DNA of 64,000 bases, from positions 1 to 64,000 of the forward strand of contig JABFXY010000170.1 of the NCBI GenBank assembly GCA_013361525.1, read 5' to 3'. Positions 48,976 through 57,208 of this stretch are shown in pieces. How positions within the stretch are numbered: the first letter of the stretch is position 1; the number at the start of each line of letters is the position of its first letter. Source of the DNA: Polyangiaceae bacterium (GTDB lineage Bacteria; Myxococcota_A; Polyangia; Polyangiales; Polyangiaceae). The notes beneath the pieces are model-generated. The model was not told the DNA's origin. It was given only the letters and a program-made list of their open reading frames with translations, and did not search any database. The position numbers and the translations under genes are program-made.

Positions 48976-49441
48976 CGTCTCGGTGACCATCACCTGCTGG
49001 GACCGCGCCTCCGGCAATTTGGCTACGGCCGCGGCTGCGTTCGACAACGTGATGGTCTCGTTCGTCCCGCTACGATCGTTCGGGCGAGACCGTCGCAGTC
49101 GAAAGCACGCTCGTAGGCTCAAACGCATTGGCGACTGGCTGCCGCCGCGGAGGAAGAGCGGGAAACAACGCGCATCGGAGCGCCGCCAGCGTGGGGCCAT
49201 GCGCCGAGCTCGAGAGCGCGCGCTTCGAGAGGCGCAGCGGCTGCGCGGCACGTGGGACTACGTCGTCGTCGACGAGGTCGAAGGCTGCGGCGCGGACGGC
49301 GAGTTCTTCTTCGTCCTTCATGTCCAGAATGGCCGCCTCGAGGACGACCACTTCGAGGCGGACCGCCTGGGGTTCTCGTGCGGGCGCGTGAAGCGCGAGG
49401 CTCAGGTCATCGCGGGCGACGACGATGACGTCCCGTTTTGA
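48965..49441 (+). CDS. Basic helical protein
   Basis: ATG 48965 gives 158 residues. After a short β start there is a long Arg-rich helical region (SKHARRLKRIGDW-like), then YVVVDEVEGCGADGEFFFVL. It overlaps both neighbours. Function unknown. Confidence 0.66.
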   Translation: MESDVSVTITCWDRASGNLATAAAAFDNVMVSFVPLRSFGRDRRSRKHARRLKRIGDWLPPRRKSGKQRASERRQRGAMRRARERALREAQRLRGTWDYVVVDEVEGCGADGEFFFVLHVQNGRLEDDHFEADRLGFSCGRVKREAQVIAGDDDDVPF

Positions 49442-49922
49442 CGAGCACCACGCCGGCGGTAACTCACCTGCGATGATCACGCTCATCCCGACCGCGGGCG
49501 GCGAAGACCTCGGTGCGGAGTTCCGGCGGGCGCGCCGGGATTGGTACCGCAAGCACGGTCGCCGCGCCCCCGATTGGGTCCTTGAGCCGCTGCAGCGCGA
49601 GGCGCGGCGCCTGGCCGCCGAGCGGGCGGCGCGCGCAGCCGAGCTCACCGCAGCCGTCGCCGCCTGGCCCGTCGAGCCTCCGACGCCTCCCCCGGCCCCT
49701 GAGCCGGCAATGCCGCCGGAGGCGCCTCCCGTCGTCGAGCGTCCGAAGCGTCCACGTCGATGGGGATGGCGCCCGCCACCGCTGCGGAGCGGCCCGCTCG
49801 CTCTCCTGAGCCAGAAGACCGGTCTCACCATCGACGAAGTCCACGCGCTGCTCGCGCGAGGCATGACGCCGCGGCAGGTGACGGAGCACGCCGCCGAGCG
49901 GCATGCGGCGGGCTGGCGATGA
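49425..49922 (+). CDS. Basic Pro-rich unknown protein
   Basis: ATG 49425 gives 165 residues; ATG 49473 is an alternative. A helical Arg-rich start (FRRARRDWYRKHGRRAPDWV) is followed by a Pro/Glu linker and a short HTH-like end (GLTIDEVHALLARGMTPRQV). Function unknown. Confidence 0.62.
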   Translation: MTSRFDEHHAGGNSPAMITLIPTAGGEDLGAEFRRARRDWYRKHGRRAPDWVLEPLQREARRLAAERAARAAELTAAVAAWPVEPPTPPPAPEPAMPPEAPPVVERPKRPRRWGWRPPPLRSGPLALLSQKTGLTIDEVHALLARGMTPRQVTEHAAERHAAGWR

Positions 49923-50302
49923 AGCGCGCCAACTTCATCGGAGCGCCGCAGTTCTTCGATCTGAACATGGCGTGCCGCCTCGTGACCGAAGCGTACGGGT
50001 TTCACCTGTACCTGGTTGGCTCGGCGCTCGAGCGCCGCGACCATCGCGACGTCGACCTGCGGCTCATCCTGCCCGACGAAGAGTTTCGGGCCATGTTCCC
50101 CGGCATGGCCAACGGTGGATGGACGGATGCGAGGTGGTCGCTCTTCTGCTCGGCCGTGTCGCTTTGGCTATCCCGGCAGTCGGGCTTGAAGGTGGACTTC
50201 CAGGTGCAGAGCCAGACCGAGGCGAGCGGCGAGACGGGCCCGCGCCACCCCATTGGGATCTTGCTCGACCCTGTCCAGCCAGGCTCGCCGCCCAGCCCAT
50301 GA
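49919..50302 (+). CDS. Minimal nucleotidyltransferase-like protein
   Basis: ATG 49919 gives 127 residues. LYLVGSALERRDHRDVDLRL has GS at residues 34-35 and DxD at 44 and 46, the MNT/Pol-β-type nucleotidyltransferase signature. KVDFQVQSQ later may hold the third acidic residue. It could add a nucleotide to a protein or RNA, as in MNT toxins, or be inactive. No HEPN partner is seen nearby. Confidence 0.72.
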   Translation: MKRANFIGAPQFFDLNMACRLVTEAYGFHLYLVGSALERRDHRDVDLRLILPDEEFRAMFPGMANGGWTDARWSLFCSAVSLWLSRQSGLKVDFQVQSQTEASGETGPRHPIGILLDPVQPGSPPSP

Positions 50303-50343
50303 CGACATCGGGGACCCCCACGTGCCCCCCTCGGTGGCGGTAG

Positions 50344-50763
50344 CTACTTCTCCCAGCGTTCGAGCTCGAACGTCTTGCACTCCACAGGAGAGCCGGAGCT
50401 GTTCATCTTTCCGATGATCTCCGCGAAGCTGCCATTGGCCTGATGGAAGGTGAGAATGCGAATTGCCGTGGTGCGGTCGACCGCGGAGCGCTTGAGCTCG
50501 TCCTCTATCGTGTAGAAGCCATTGAATTCAGCGAGCTTGTCTGGATCGTTCCAATGGACCGCGAGAATGGTCTCGGCGGCGCGTTGCTCCTGCCTTGACA
50601 CCCATCCAACCCGCTCGAGTTCCTCGTCGATAACTGACTCGAACCCCTTCAGCAGGCCGTAGATCGTGTGCTCGCCGAGGCCGTGCTCCACGCCAACCTT
50701 GCTTTGGATGCGGTACAGCTCACCGAGGATCTTTCCAAGAAACCGCTTCGTGTCGTTATCCAC
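50344..50763 (-). CDS. Lower-GC cargo-like gene, unknown
   Basis: GTG 50763 with CGGAGG 6 bases upstream gives 139 residues (MDNDTKRFLGKILGELYRIQ). Helical: VEHGLGEHTIYGLLKGFESV. Its base composition is clearly lower in GC than the neighbours and it runs against them, which suggests late acquisition. Function unknown. Confidence 0.74.
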   Translation of the reverse strand: MDNDTKRFLGKILGELYRIQSKVGVEHGLGEHTIYGLLKGFESVIDEELERVGWVSRQEQRAAETILAVHWNDPDKLAEFNGFYTIEDELKRSAVDRTTAIRILTFHQANGSFAEIIGKMNSSGSPVECKTFELERWEK

Positions 50764-50863
50764 AAGAAACCTCCGGAGTGGTGCGTAACGCGCCAATCTA
50801 ACCGGGTTTAGCGGGACCTCCGAGCGACCCGGCAACTATTTTTCGGTCACCCACAGAAAGCTG

Positions 50864-50891
50864 TTGCCGACAGATACGAAGCGGTTATTAT
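50864..50891 (+). promoter_or_regulatory. Degenerate early promoter copy 14
   Basis: TTGCCG at 50864-50869, 16 bases, TATTAT at 50886-50891, with only the left half ATACG (50874-50878) of the repeat. It would drive the gene at 50957. Confidence 0.5.
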
Positions 50892-50956
50892 GAGGACATC
50901 GGTTGATTGCAACCGAGCCCGCCCGGGGGCTTCCGGGTTCCTCCGAAGGAGACATC

Positions 50957-51289
50957 ATGATCGAGTTCCGCTTCCTGATCCCCGTCAACGACAACGACGG
51001 TGCGGTCTTCACTCCCGAGCACGACACCGTGTTCGAGACCTTCATCGCGGAGCGCTTCCCCGGCCTCTCGCGTGAGCCCGGCCTCGTCGTCGGCGCGTGG
51101 CGCGGCAAGAGCGGCCAGCTCTTCCACGACCAGTCCCGCGTCTACGTTGTGGCTCTCGACTCCGTCCTCGATGCGGGTCGCCTTCGCGAGGTGCTCCAGT
51201 TCGCCCGCCGCCACTACCGGCAAGAGGCGATCTTCCTCCGCTACCTCGGGCTTGCCGAGGAAATCCGCGCCGACCCGGAAGGCGCGTGA
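50957..51289 (+). CDS. Unknown protein with strong ribosome site and terminator
   Basis: ATG 50957 with GAAGGAGA gives 110 residues (MIEFRFLIPVNDNDGAVFTP), α/β in pattern (RVYVVALDSVLDAGRLREVL). It is a single-gene unit: own promoter-like region and an ideal terminator. It may be expressed strongly. No family is recognised. Confidence 0.78.
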   Translation: MIEFRFLIPVNDNDGAVFTPEHDTVFETFIAERFPGLSREPGLVVGAWRGKSGQLFHDQSRVYVVALDSVLDAGRLREVLQFARRHYRQEAIFLRYLGLAEEIRADPEGA

Positions 51290-51294
51290 CGAAC

Positions 51295-51325
51295 GAGCGG
51301 GCCCTTCGGGGCCCGCGGCTCTTTT
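51295..51325 (+). terminator. Rho-independent terminator with UUCG loop
   Basis: GCGGGCCC and GGGCCCGC form a perfect 8-bp stem with a TTCG loop (51297-51316), followed by CGGCTC-like bases and TTTT at 51322-51325. It ends the single gene unit at 50957-51289. Confidence 0.85.
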
Positions 51326-51363
51326 GTGTGTCCCCTGCCCCATCACCGAACGGAGAATGACCC

Positions 51364-52227
51364 ATGCCGAAGCACGTTTTGCTGTCCGGCGAGACGCTCG
51401 AATACCCGAGGCCGACGGACGCCGTAGCCGCGTACCTCGCGCGCCTGAGCGCCGCGGTCGGCGACCCGACGATCGACGAGCACCGGTTCATCGAGCTCGT
51501 CTACTCGCCCAACAACCCGCTTCTGGACCCCAACATCATGCCCGGCCGCGGCACGGTGACGAAGGCGGTGCTCGCCGACCCGACGTACCACGTGATGCAG
51601 GACCTGCTTGGACGGAAGCGCGTCGCGCTCGGCACGCTCGACATGGACAAGGTCCGCGCACGCTACTCGCTCACCGTGAAGGAAGCCGCCGAGCGGGCCG
51701 GCGTCCACGAAAGCGCGATCCGTCAGGCAATCGCCGCGCATCGGCTGTCGAGCGTGAAGGACGGGACGCGCCACATGCTCGACCCGGCGCAGGTCGACGC
51801 CTTCAAGCCGTCGACGACCGGGCACGCCGCGCCGCTCGAGATCGTTCACGGGTCGGTGCCCGGCAAGCGGCTCTTCATCAAGCACGACGGCAACCTGAAG
51901 CTCGCGCCGGGAGATTGGGGCGAGCTCGGTCCGGTCCCGCGCGAGGCGCGCCACTCTCGGTTGGAGCGTTGGACGAAGGTCGCCGTGATCGCGGGCACCA
52001 AGGAGGACGCGCGGTTCTGGGAGCTCGCGCCTGGAAGCGACGTGCAGACCATCGGCTTCGAGCCGTTTGCGGTGCACGGACGTTTCAAGGTCGTGCGGCA
52101 GATCAACAACACGCAGCAGGCGCGCCAGGCGTTCAAGGACTCCGAGGGCGCACGCTCCAGCGATGTCGTCCTAGAACTTTCGCATCCTGTTCAAGTGGTG
52201 AAGCGCACGAAGCAATCCGCGGGCTGA
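51364..52227 (+). CDS. HTH-containing phage DNA-binding protein
   Basis: The 287-residue protein has GGAGA before ATG. It starts MPKHVLLSGETLEYPRPTDA. Residues about 98-130 form a helix-turn-helix of excisionase type (ARYSLTVKEAAERAGVHESA, then IRQAIAAHRL). The C-terminal half is β-rich (GDWGELGPVP..., ARFWELAPGSDVQTIGFEPF). It is a candidate for regulator of one of the promoter classes. Assignment is by motif only. Confidence 0.74.
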   Translation: MPKHVLLSGETLEYPRPTDAVAAYLARLSAAVGDPTIDEHRFIELVYSPNNPLLDPNIMPGRGTVTKAVLADPTYHVMQDLLGRKRVALGTLDMDKVRARYSLTVKEAAERAGVHESAIRQAIAAHRLSSVKDGTRHMLDPAQVDAFKPSTTGHAAPLEIVHGSVPGKRLFIKHDGNLKLAPGDWGELGPVPREARHSRLERWTKVAVIAGTKEDARFWELAPGSDVQTIGFEPFAVHGRFKVVRQINNTQQARQAFKDSEGARSSDVVLELSHPVQVVKRTKQSAG

Positions 52228-52238
52228 GACGCGCTACT

Positions 52239-53363
52239 TCACCGCTTCGTCGAGGAGCGAGACCGCCGCTGACTCTCCGCAGTGGCGGCCGCCTCCGGCT
52301 CCTCGGCGGCGAGCTCGGCCTCGGCCTCGGCCTCCGGCTCCTCAGGGTCGGCCGGCGTTGCGGCTTCTTCGGCCGGCGTCGGTTCTTCATCTTCTGCGTC
52401 CGGCTCGCTGGAGTAGAGGCCGAGGCTCTCGAGTTCGCGAACTCGCGCCTCCCGCTTGGATTTTCGCTCGCGCTCTCGGCGGGCATCGATCTCGGCGCGA
52501 GTCATCTTCACGCACTCGGTCTTTCCGGGGTCAAACCCGTCGGGCCATTGCGTCGAATCATCGTAAAAGCCTGTGAGCGAACTCGTGTTGCTCCACCTGA
52601 CGCCTGTGAACGTCGCGCCGTGAAGGAATGGTCTCCCGAATCGAAGGCCGTGAATCGCACCGATGTTTGCTCCGGAAAAGTCCGCGCCTGTCAGATCTGC
52701 GTTTTGAAAAAAGGCCCCCTCGAGGTTCGCTTCAACGAGTTTCGCCCCTTGCAGGTCGGCGTCACGCAGCGAGGCGAATGTCAGGTCGGCCCCTGTTAGG
52801 TCGGCTCCTACCAGGCTTGTGTTTCCAAAGTCTGCGCGCCGCAGATCCGCTCCAGTCAGAATGACGCCGTCAAGATCTTTGCCGCGGTAGAATCCAGCTC
52901 GAATCGCTTCGGGGGTGAGTTCGTCAGCGGAGCCAGCAATAACCTGTTGCTGCTGTACGGCAATGCGGAGCTTCGCCACTGCGACGGCGTGCTCTCTGAC
53001 GTCTTTTGCTTCGTCGACGGCCTTGGCGGCGTCGTGGACGCCCTGGTCAACCTCGAGCTTGCGAGTGTCCATCCCCTGGAGCTCGCTTTTCGCCCATGCC
53101 TGCAGCCGCTCCTTGTCGTCAGGAAAGGAAAGGAACCGCAGCGTCGCGTACTTGATCGCGAAGGGGGTCTCCGGCTTCAGGACACGGTCGAGGTACTCCT
53201 TCGTGATGCCGTGCTCCAGCTCTCGTTTCGCGACTTCCCGGTCGTGACGCTGCTGAAGCCGAGTCAACTTGTGCTTCGATCTACCCAACAGGAAAGTGGT
53301 CAGTGGGACGGCCACCGACGCGGCAATGGTCGCCAGGGTTACCAAAGCTTCGAGAATCCCCAT
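52239..53363 (-). CDS. Membrane-anchored pentapeptide-repeat protein
   Basis: ATG 53363 gives 374 residues. Residues about 5-27 form a transmembrane helix (ALVTLATIAASVAVPLTTFL), followed by coiled coil (RLQQRHDREVAKRELEHGIT). Residues about 163-240 contain many A(D/N)LxG-type pentapeptides, the four-sided β-helix fold. The C-terminus is very acidic, Ala/Glu-rich. GC is lower than that of neighbours. Pentapeptide repeat proteins can mimic DNA or act as membrane-associated scaffolds; this one may protect the lysogen. Function inferred. Confidence 0.8.
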   Translation of the reverse strand: MGILEALVTLATIAASVAVPLTTFLLGRSKHKLTRLQQRHDREVAKRELEHGITKEYLDRVLKPETPFAIKYATLRFLSFPDDKERLQAWAKSELQGMDTRKLEVDQGVHDAAKAVDEAKDVREHAVAVAKLRIAVQQQQVIAGSADELTPEAIRAGFYRGKDLDGVILTGADLRRADFGNTSLVGADLTGADLTFASLRDADLQGAKLVEANLEGAFFQNADLTGADFSGANIGAIHGLRFGRPFLHGATFTGVRWSNTSSLTGFYDDSTQWPDGFDPGKTECVKMTRAEIDARRERERKSKREARVRELESLGLYSSEPDAEDEEPTPAEEAATPADPEEPEAEAEAELAAEEPEAAATAESQRRSRSSTKR

Positions 53364-53425
53364 GAAGCTTTCATGGCTAACGCCGCTCTGCGTAGGACGC
53401 AATCGACGGCCTGATTGACCGCTTG

Positions 53426-54973
53426 CTACTCATGAGCGCCGAGCACGCGCACGCGCGACTTGCTCGGCTTCCAGCGCTTCGCGATCTCGAGCGCCCGGTT
53501 GTACGCGCCGCTGAGGCCGTCGACGTCGTCGTCGAAGTCGCCGTCTGGGAAATCCTCGAGGACGTTCAGAAACGGATCGTTCCACGCGCCGCGGACGAGC
53601 TTGATGTTGCCGGCCTCGGCTTGCGCGCTCGCGGGCTCCGCGCGCACCTCCTTCGAGCCCTCGGGCGGCACCCACCGCGGGGCAAACTCCGCGAGCTTCA
53701 ACCCGAGGTGGTGCTTCTCCGAAAGGCCAGCCTGCGCAGGGTCCTGCTCGAGGAACAACGTCGTGAACTCCGGGCACTGGTCGTGCGTCGCGATGTTGCG
53801 GATCGCCCTTTCAACCTCGCCCGGCGTGCCGCGCAGTCGCGCGACGTGCTCGACGTACCCGACCATGTTCGTCGCGAGGCTGAGTCGGACGCCGATCGTC
53901 CAGTCCGCGCCGGGGCGCGTCGAGCCTGCACGGTCCCAAAAGCGCACGCGCGCGATGACCTCGGCCGGCGCGGCGTCGACGATCTCGAAGTAGTGCCGTT
54001 TGAAGTAGAGGCCTGCGGCCGGGCGGATGAGCCAGTTGCCGCTCTCGAGCTGCTCGCGGCGGACCTTCGAGAAATTCCGGAGCTTCGCGCGGTAGCCCGG
54101 GTCGTTCGCGATGAGCGCCTGGTTGTCCTTGAGCCGCGCCGGGATGAACGATCGCGACATCGCGATCTGCTCGCCGTCCTCGTCGAACTCCGGCCCGTCG
54201 CAGATGACCTCCTCGTCGGTGACGAGGTCTTTCTTGATCCACAGGACCTCACCGGGGAGCGCCGGCGGCAGGAGCGTCTTGCCGTCCTCGGCGTAGCGTG
54301 GCGCGCGGCCCGGGATCGTCGCTTGCGGGTCGAGCCACCATCGCCAGCGCTTGAACACCCATTCGTGCCCGCGGCTGCCGGGGTTCGACGTCGCGCGAAT
54401 CTTGCGCGGCAGCCCGCGCGATCCGGAGCGACAGCGCGACGAGATCTCGAGGTACTGCTTCTCGAGGAAGTGCGTGAGCTCGTCGAAGACGATGATCTGC
54501 CACGCACGACCCTGGTACTGCTCCCAGTCGTCGGTGCCTTGGCAGTGGCCGAAGTTGATGAGCGCGCCGCTCGGAAAGCGCGCCTCCCAATGCGGCGACG
54601 ACACGAACTGCACGCCGGGCTCGGCCGGCACGTACGGGCGCGCGCTGTTCTCGTCGCCGTGCTTGTAGACCTTCTTCGCGTCATCGACGAGCGAGCTGAG
54701 CTGCGTGCTCTCGCGGCGAAGGATGAGGACGCGAAGGTCGCGGTGGTGAATCCACGGCAGCGGCAGGGCGACGGCGCCCATCGACTTCCCGCCGCCGGCG
54801 GCGCCGCCGTACAGGATCTCGTCGACGTCGCTGTGGAAGAACTCCTCTTGCGGGCCCGGCTGGGGCGTCCACTTCGGGAGCGTCTTCGCGCGCGGCGCGT
54901 CCTCCGCAGCCTCGTCGTAGCCGCGCTCGATCTCGCTGAGCGCGAACTTGCAGAGGCTCGCCCACGTGGTCAC
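53426..54973 (-). CDS. terL: Terminase large subunit
   Basis: The 515-residue protein has Walker A GGAAGGGKS (56-64), Walker B IIVFDE (160-165) and coupling motif SNPG. The nuclease half has RFWDRAGSTRPGADW, LFLEQDPAQAG and DDDVDGLSGAYN, giving the acidic RNase H-type residues. It packages DNA into the head using the portal. GTG/ATG start 54973; the stop overlaps nothing. The gene is 29 kb from the portal gene, on the same strand. Confidence 0.95.
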   Translation of the reverse strand: MTTWASLCKFALSEIERGYDEAAEDAPRAKTLPKWTPQPGPQEEFFHSDVDEILYGGAAGGGKSMGAVALPLPWIHHRDLRVLILRRESTQLSSLVDDAKKVYKHGDENSARPYVPAEPGVQFVSSPHWEARFPSGALINFGHCQGTDDWEQYQGRAWQIIVFDELTHFLEKQYLEISSRCRSGSRGLPRKIRATSNPGSRGHEWVFKRWRWWLDPQATIPGRAPRYAEDGKTLLPPALPGEVLWIKKDLVTDEEVICDGPEFDEDGEQIAMSRSFIPARLKDNQALIANDPGYRAKLRNFSKVRREQLESGNWLIRPAAGLYFKRHYFEIVDAAPAEVIARVRFWDRAGSTRPGADWTIGVRLSLATNMVGYVEHVARLRGTPGEVERAIRNIATHDQCPEFTTLFLEQDPAQAGLSEKHHLGLKLAEFAPRWVPPEGSKEVRAEPASAQAEAGNIKLVRGAWNDPFLNVLEDFPDGDFDDDVDGLSGAYNRALEIAKRWKPSKSRVRVLGAHE

Positions 54974-55248
54974 GGGTGCTCCGCGAGTGCCTCCGAGAGA
55001 ACGTGCACGAGCGCGGCGAGCCCGCCGCGGCTGAAGCGCGCGATGTTTACGCCGTTAGGAAGCGGAAACTCGACCTCGGTGAAGAGCTCGAACGTGTCCA
55101 CGTCTTCGACGTTGCGCACGGTCACATCCGGGTCGAAGACGCCCGTGCTCCACACCGGGAGCTCGATCACCTCGGCGAGCTGCTCGCGCTCGACGACGGG
55201 CGCGGTGCGCAGGCGCGGCGGGAGACGGAGGACCTTGGCGTCAGCCAC
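54970..55248 (-). CDS. Unknown small protein upstream of terL
   Basis: The 92-residue protein (MADAKVLRLPPRLRTAPVVE) overlaps terL start by 4 bases. β-rich centre (FELFTEVEFPLPNGVNIARF) and helical end (LAALVHVLSEALAEHP). Function unknown. Confidence 0.75.
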   Translation of the reverse strand: MADAKVLRLPPRLRTAPVVEREQLAEVIELPVWSTGVFDPDVTVRNVEDVDTFELFTEVEFPLPNGVNIARFSRGGLAALVHVLSEALAEHP

Positions 55249-55702
55249 CGTCCCCCGTCGGCTTCACCGCGGGGAAGCCGCTCGTGCTGATCGATGAAGC
55301 CTTCGGGGCAACGCCGACGGAGTGGCCGCCGCCCGCGTACTGGATCGGCAGACCGAGCGCGGCAGCGACCGAGCGCACGACCGTGAGGAAGAGACGGTCC
55401 TTCGCCTTGTGCTCGGGGGGCAGCGCGTCGTACGGGACGAGGCACGGGTGCGTCTTGGCCTCGGGATCCTTGACCGCCCCCCACGCCCAGCCCTCCGCCA
55501 CCTTGAGGCGGCACCATCCGTCGTGGCTCTGCTCCGGCGAGTTGCCGGCGAGCGCGCCTCTGACGCCTTCGCGGACGCTGTGTCGCTGCCATTCGGGCGC
55601 GATGTCCCACGGCGCCTGACTGTGGTCGCCGAGCGCGATGCAGTACGCGCGGTTCGCCTCGTGCGCAGCGCGCGCGCAGGCTTCGACCTTCGAGTCATCC
55701 AT
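55241..55702 (-). CDS. RyR-domain protein
   Basis: ATG 55702 gives 153 residues. ARAAHEANRAYCIALGDHSQ, then GWCRLKVAEGWAWGAVKDPE, CLVPYDALPPEHKAKDRLF match the RyR domain, found in ryanodine receptors and in many bacteria and phages. In bacteria it may recognise a small-molecule or nucleotide signal; in phages the role is unknown. It overlaps the next gene by 8 bases. Confidence 0.88.
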   Translation of the reverse strand: MDDSKVEACARAAHEANRAYCIALGDHSQAPWDIAPEWQRHSVREGVRGALAGNSPEQSHDGWCRLKVAEGWAWGAVKDPEAKTHPCLVPYDALPPEHKAKDRLFLTVVRSVAAALGLPIQYAGGGHSVGVAPKASSISTSGFPAVKPTGDGG

Positions 55703-56264
55703 TCTCCAGCTCCTTGAGGCGGACGTCGAAGTCCGCGTCGAGAATCGCGGCCAGCGGAGGCTTCGGACAGTAGGTGTGCCAGACGACGATGGCGCCCAGC
55801 TTCTGCGACCCATCAGCAGTCGTTACGATCTCGTTCGTCCCGTTGTGGCGCGCGCCGACGAGCTCGCCGCAGCTCGAACAGCGGAGCGCCCGCTTCACCG
55901 GCTCTTGGTCCGATGGGGACCGGCCGACGGGCTTGCCAGCGCGCATGACGAGGTGCCAATCGCGACGCGCTCGACCGCTGCGGTGCATGTAGAGCACCTT
56001 CCCGTCGAGCCTCTGCACGATCCACGAGTCGGAGCCCGCCTCCGTGGAGTCGTTGGGCGTTACGACCTCGTACACGCCGCGGTTCTGCATGCGCTCGCTG
56101 CGCACGAGCTCCCAAAGGTCACCGCGCTCGACGGTCCCCGCGAGGCGCGCGTAGCGCCGCCGGACGAGCCAGCGATTCAGCGCGCTACCGATGGCGCTGC
56201 TCACCAGAGACCCGACGAAGACTCCGACGACGAGGAAGAGCATCTTCACCAAGCCAGGAATCAC
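55695..56264 (-). CDS. Membrane protein with CxxC domain
   Basis: GTG 56264 overlaps the stop of the ParB-like gene (GTGA) and gives 189 residues. A transmembrane helix lies at residues about 8-27 (FLVVGVFVGSLVSSAIGSAL). The cytoplasmic part has β-strands and CSSCGELVGARHNGTNEIVT, a zinc-binding pair with later Cys. Function unknown. Confidence 0.74.
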   Translation of the reverse strand: MIPGLVKMLFLVVGVFVGSLVSSAIGSALNRWLVRRRYARLAGTVERGDLWELVRSERMQNRGVYEVVTPNDSTEAGSDSWIVQRLDGKVLYMHRSGRARRDWHLVMRAGKPVGRSPSDQEPVKRALRCSSCGELVGARHNGTNEIVTTADGSQKLGAIVVWHTYCPKPPLAAILDADFDVRLKELENG

Positions 56265-56989
56265 GATCGCTTCTCCTCGATGAGAGCGCGCAGTTTGTTG
56301 CCGTCGCACCACTTGTTGTCGGGAACGTCGAGGCCGACTGCCTCGATGAACGCGTTGCGGTCCTCGCGGGTCTTGAAGACGGCCACGAGGTAGAAATCGA
56401 CGTCGTCGCGGACCTTCGCGAGCTTCCCTTTGATGTGCTCCGTCTGCGCGTCCACGCGCTCGCGGAAGCGGTCGGCGATCTCGTCGAGCACGCCGTCTTC
56501 GCGGTGCATGAGCGGGTCGTCGCCGAAGAGCTGGTAGACGTCGGCCGCGTCGTAGCCGATCGCCTCAATGTCGAGGTCCTTGTGATCGGCGAAGAGCGAC
56601 CCGAGCTTCTCGATGTCGAACTCGCCCTGCGCCTCGGTGTTGTTCAGCGCGATGTTCGCCTCGATCTCCTCCTTCTCGGAGAGGTCGACCACGGCGAAGT
56701 CGATCTCGTAGTCGTAGCCGCCGTAGCCGGCGTCTTCGAAGATGGCGTCGAGACGGCCGAGCCGCTGGTGTCCGCCGACGAGGTTGCCCGTCCGCCGGTT
56801 CCACGTGAGCGGATGCAGGAGCTTCAGCTTCTCGAGGACGCGCTGCAGCTTCTTCTTCGCCCCGTCGCTCATGACGCGCGGGTTGTACGGCGCGCCGGTG
56901 ATCTCGCTCCGCTTCTTCCGCTCGATGACGAAGCCCTGCACCTGCGGCGGTGCTTCGGCCTTCACCTTCGGAGCCTTCGGGCGCGCCAT
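56261..56989 (-). CDS. ParB/Srx N-terminal domain protein
   Basis: ATG 56989 gives 242 residues. NPRVMSDGAKKKLQRVLEKL, HPLTWNRRTGNLVGGHQRLG and NIALNNTEAQGEFDIEKLGS are typical of the phage ParB-like nuclease/adaptor family, with GGHQR at the centre. It is probably cytoplasmic. In many phages it is adjacent to a PAPS-reductase-like gene, as here within 1.2 kb. DNA modification or restriction-evasion has been proposed for such pairs. Confidence 0.85.
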   Translation of the reverse strand: MARPKAPKVKAEAPPQVQGFVIERKKRSEITGAPYNPRVMSDGAKKKLQRVLEKLKLLHPLTWNRRTGNLVGGHQRLGRLDAIFEDAGYGGYDYEIDFAVVDLSEKEEIEANIALNNTEAQGEFDIEKLGSLFADHKDLDIEAIGYDAADVYQLFGDDPLMHREDGVLDEIADRFRERVDAQTEHIKGKLAKVRDDVDFYLVAVFKTREDRNAFIEAVGLDVPDNKWCDGNKLRALIEEKRS

Positions 56990-57204
56990 CACGCCACCTC
57001 GCCACGGGGACGCCCCCTCGAAGCCCTTCGCGCCGTCTCGCGGCACTGCCCCGTGCACCCTTCGAAGTGGCCACCGAGCGCGTAGCAGTTTCGCGTGTGC
57101 TGACCGTCGTCACGCGGCGCTTCGGCCGAACCGCAGCCAGGGCATCCGGCGAAGTGCCCGCCCGTATCGATGCATTGCTGCGTGTGGAAGCGTTGCGCGG
57201 CCAT
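56989..57204 (-). CDS. Small Zn protein with duplicated motif
   Basis: ATG 57204 gives 71 residues. HTQQCIDTGGHFAGCPGC and HTRNCYALGGHFEGCTGQC are two copies of one H-T-x2-C-x5-GHF-x-GC unit, each likely to bind a metal. The stop overlaps the ParB-like start (ATGA). Function unknown. Confidence 0.75.
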   Translation of the reverse strand: MAAQRFHTQQCIDTGGHFAGCPGCGSAEAPRDDGQHTRNCYALGGHFEGCTGQCRETARRASRGRPRGEVA

Positions 57205-57208
57205 CGTC

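Noticed and set aside
50303..50343. Terminator between converging genes at 50302 and 50344
   Set aside because: GC-rich partial repeats are present but no clean stem with a T run on either strand.
51000..52799. Plus-strand frame of 599 codons across 50957-52227
   Set aside because: It conflicts with two real genes in another frame and a terminator inside it.
23736..53425. tRNA genes in the early region
   Set aside because: No sequence with a proper T-loop and acceptor stem pairing was found by reading; a covariance-model search would be the decisive test.
53423..55297. Plus-strand frame of 624 codons opposite terL
   Set aside because: It mirrors terL in antisense, with Arg/Leu/Val-rich composition and no motif.
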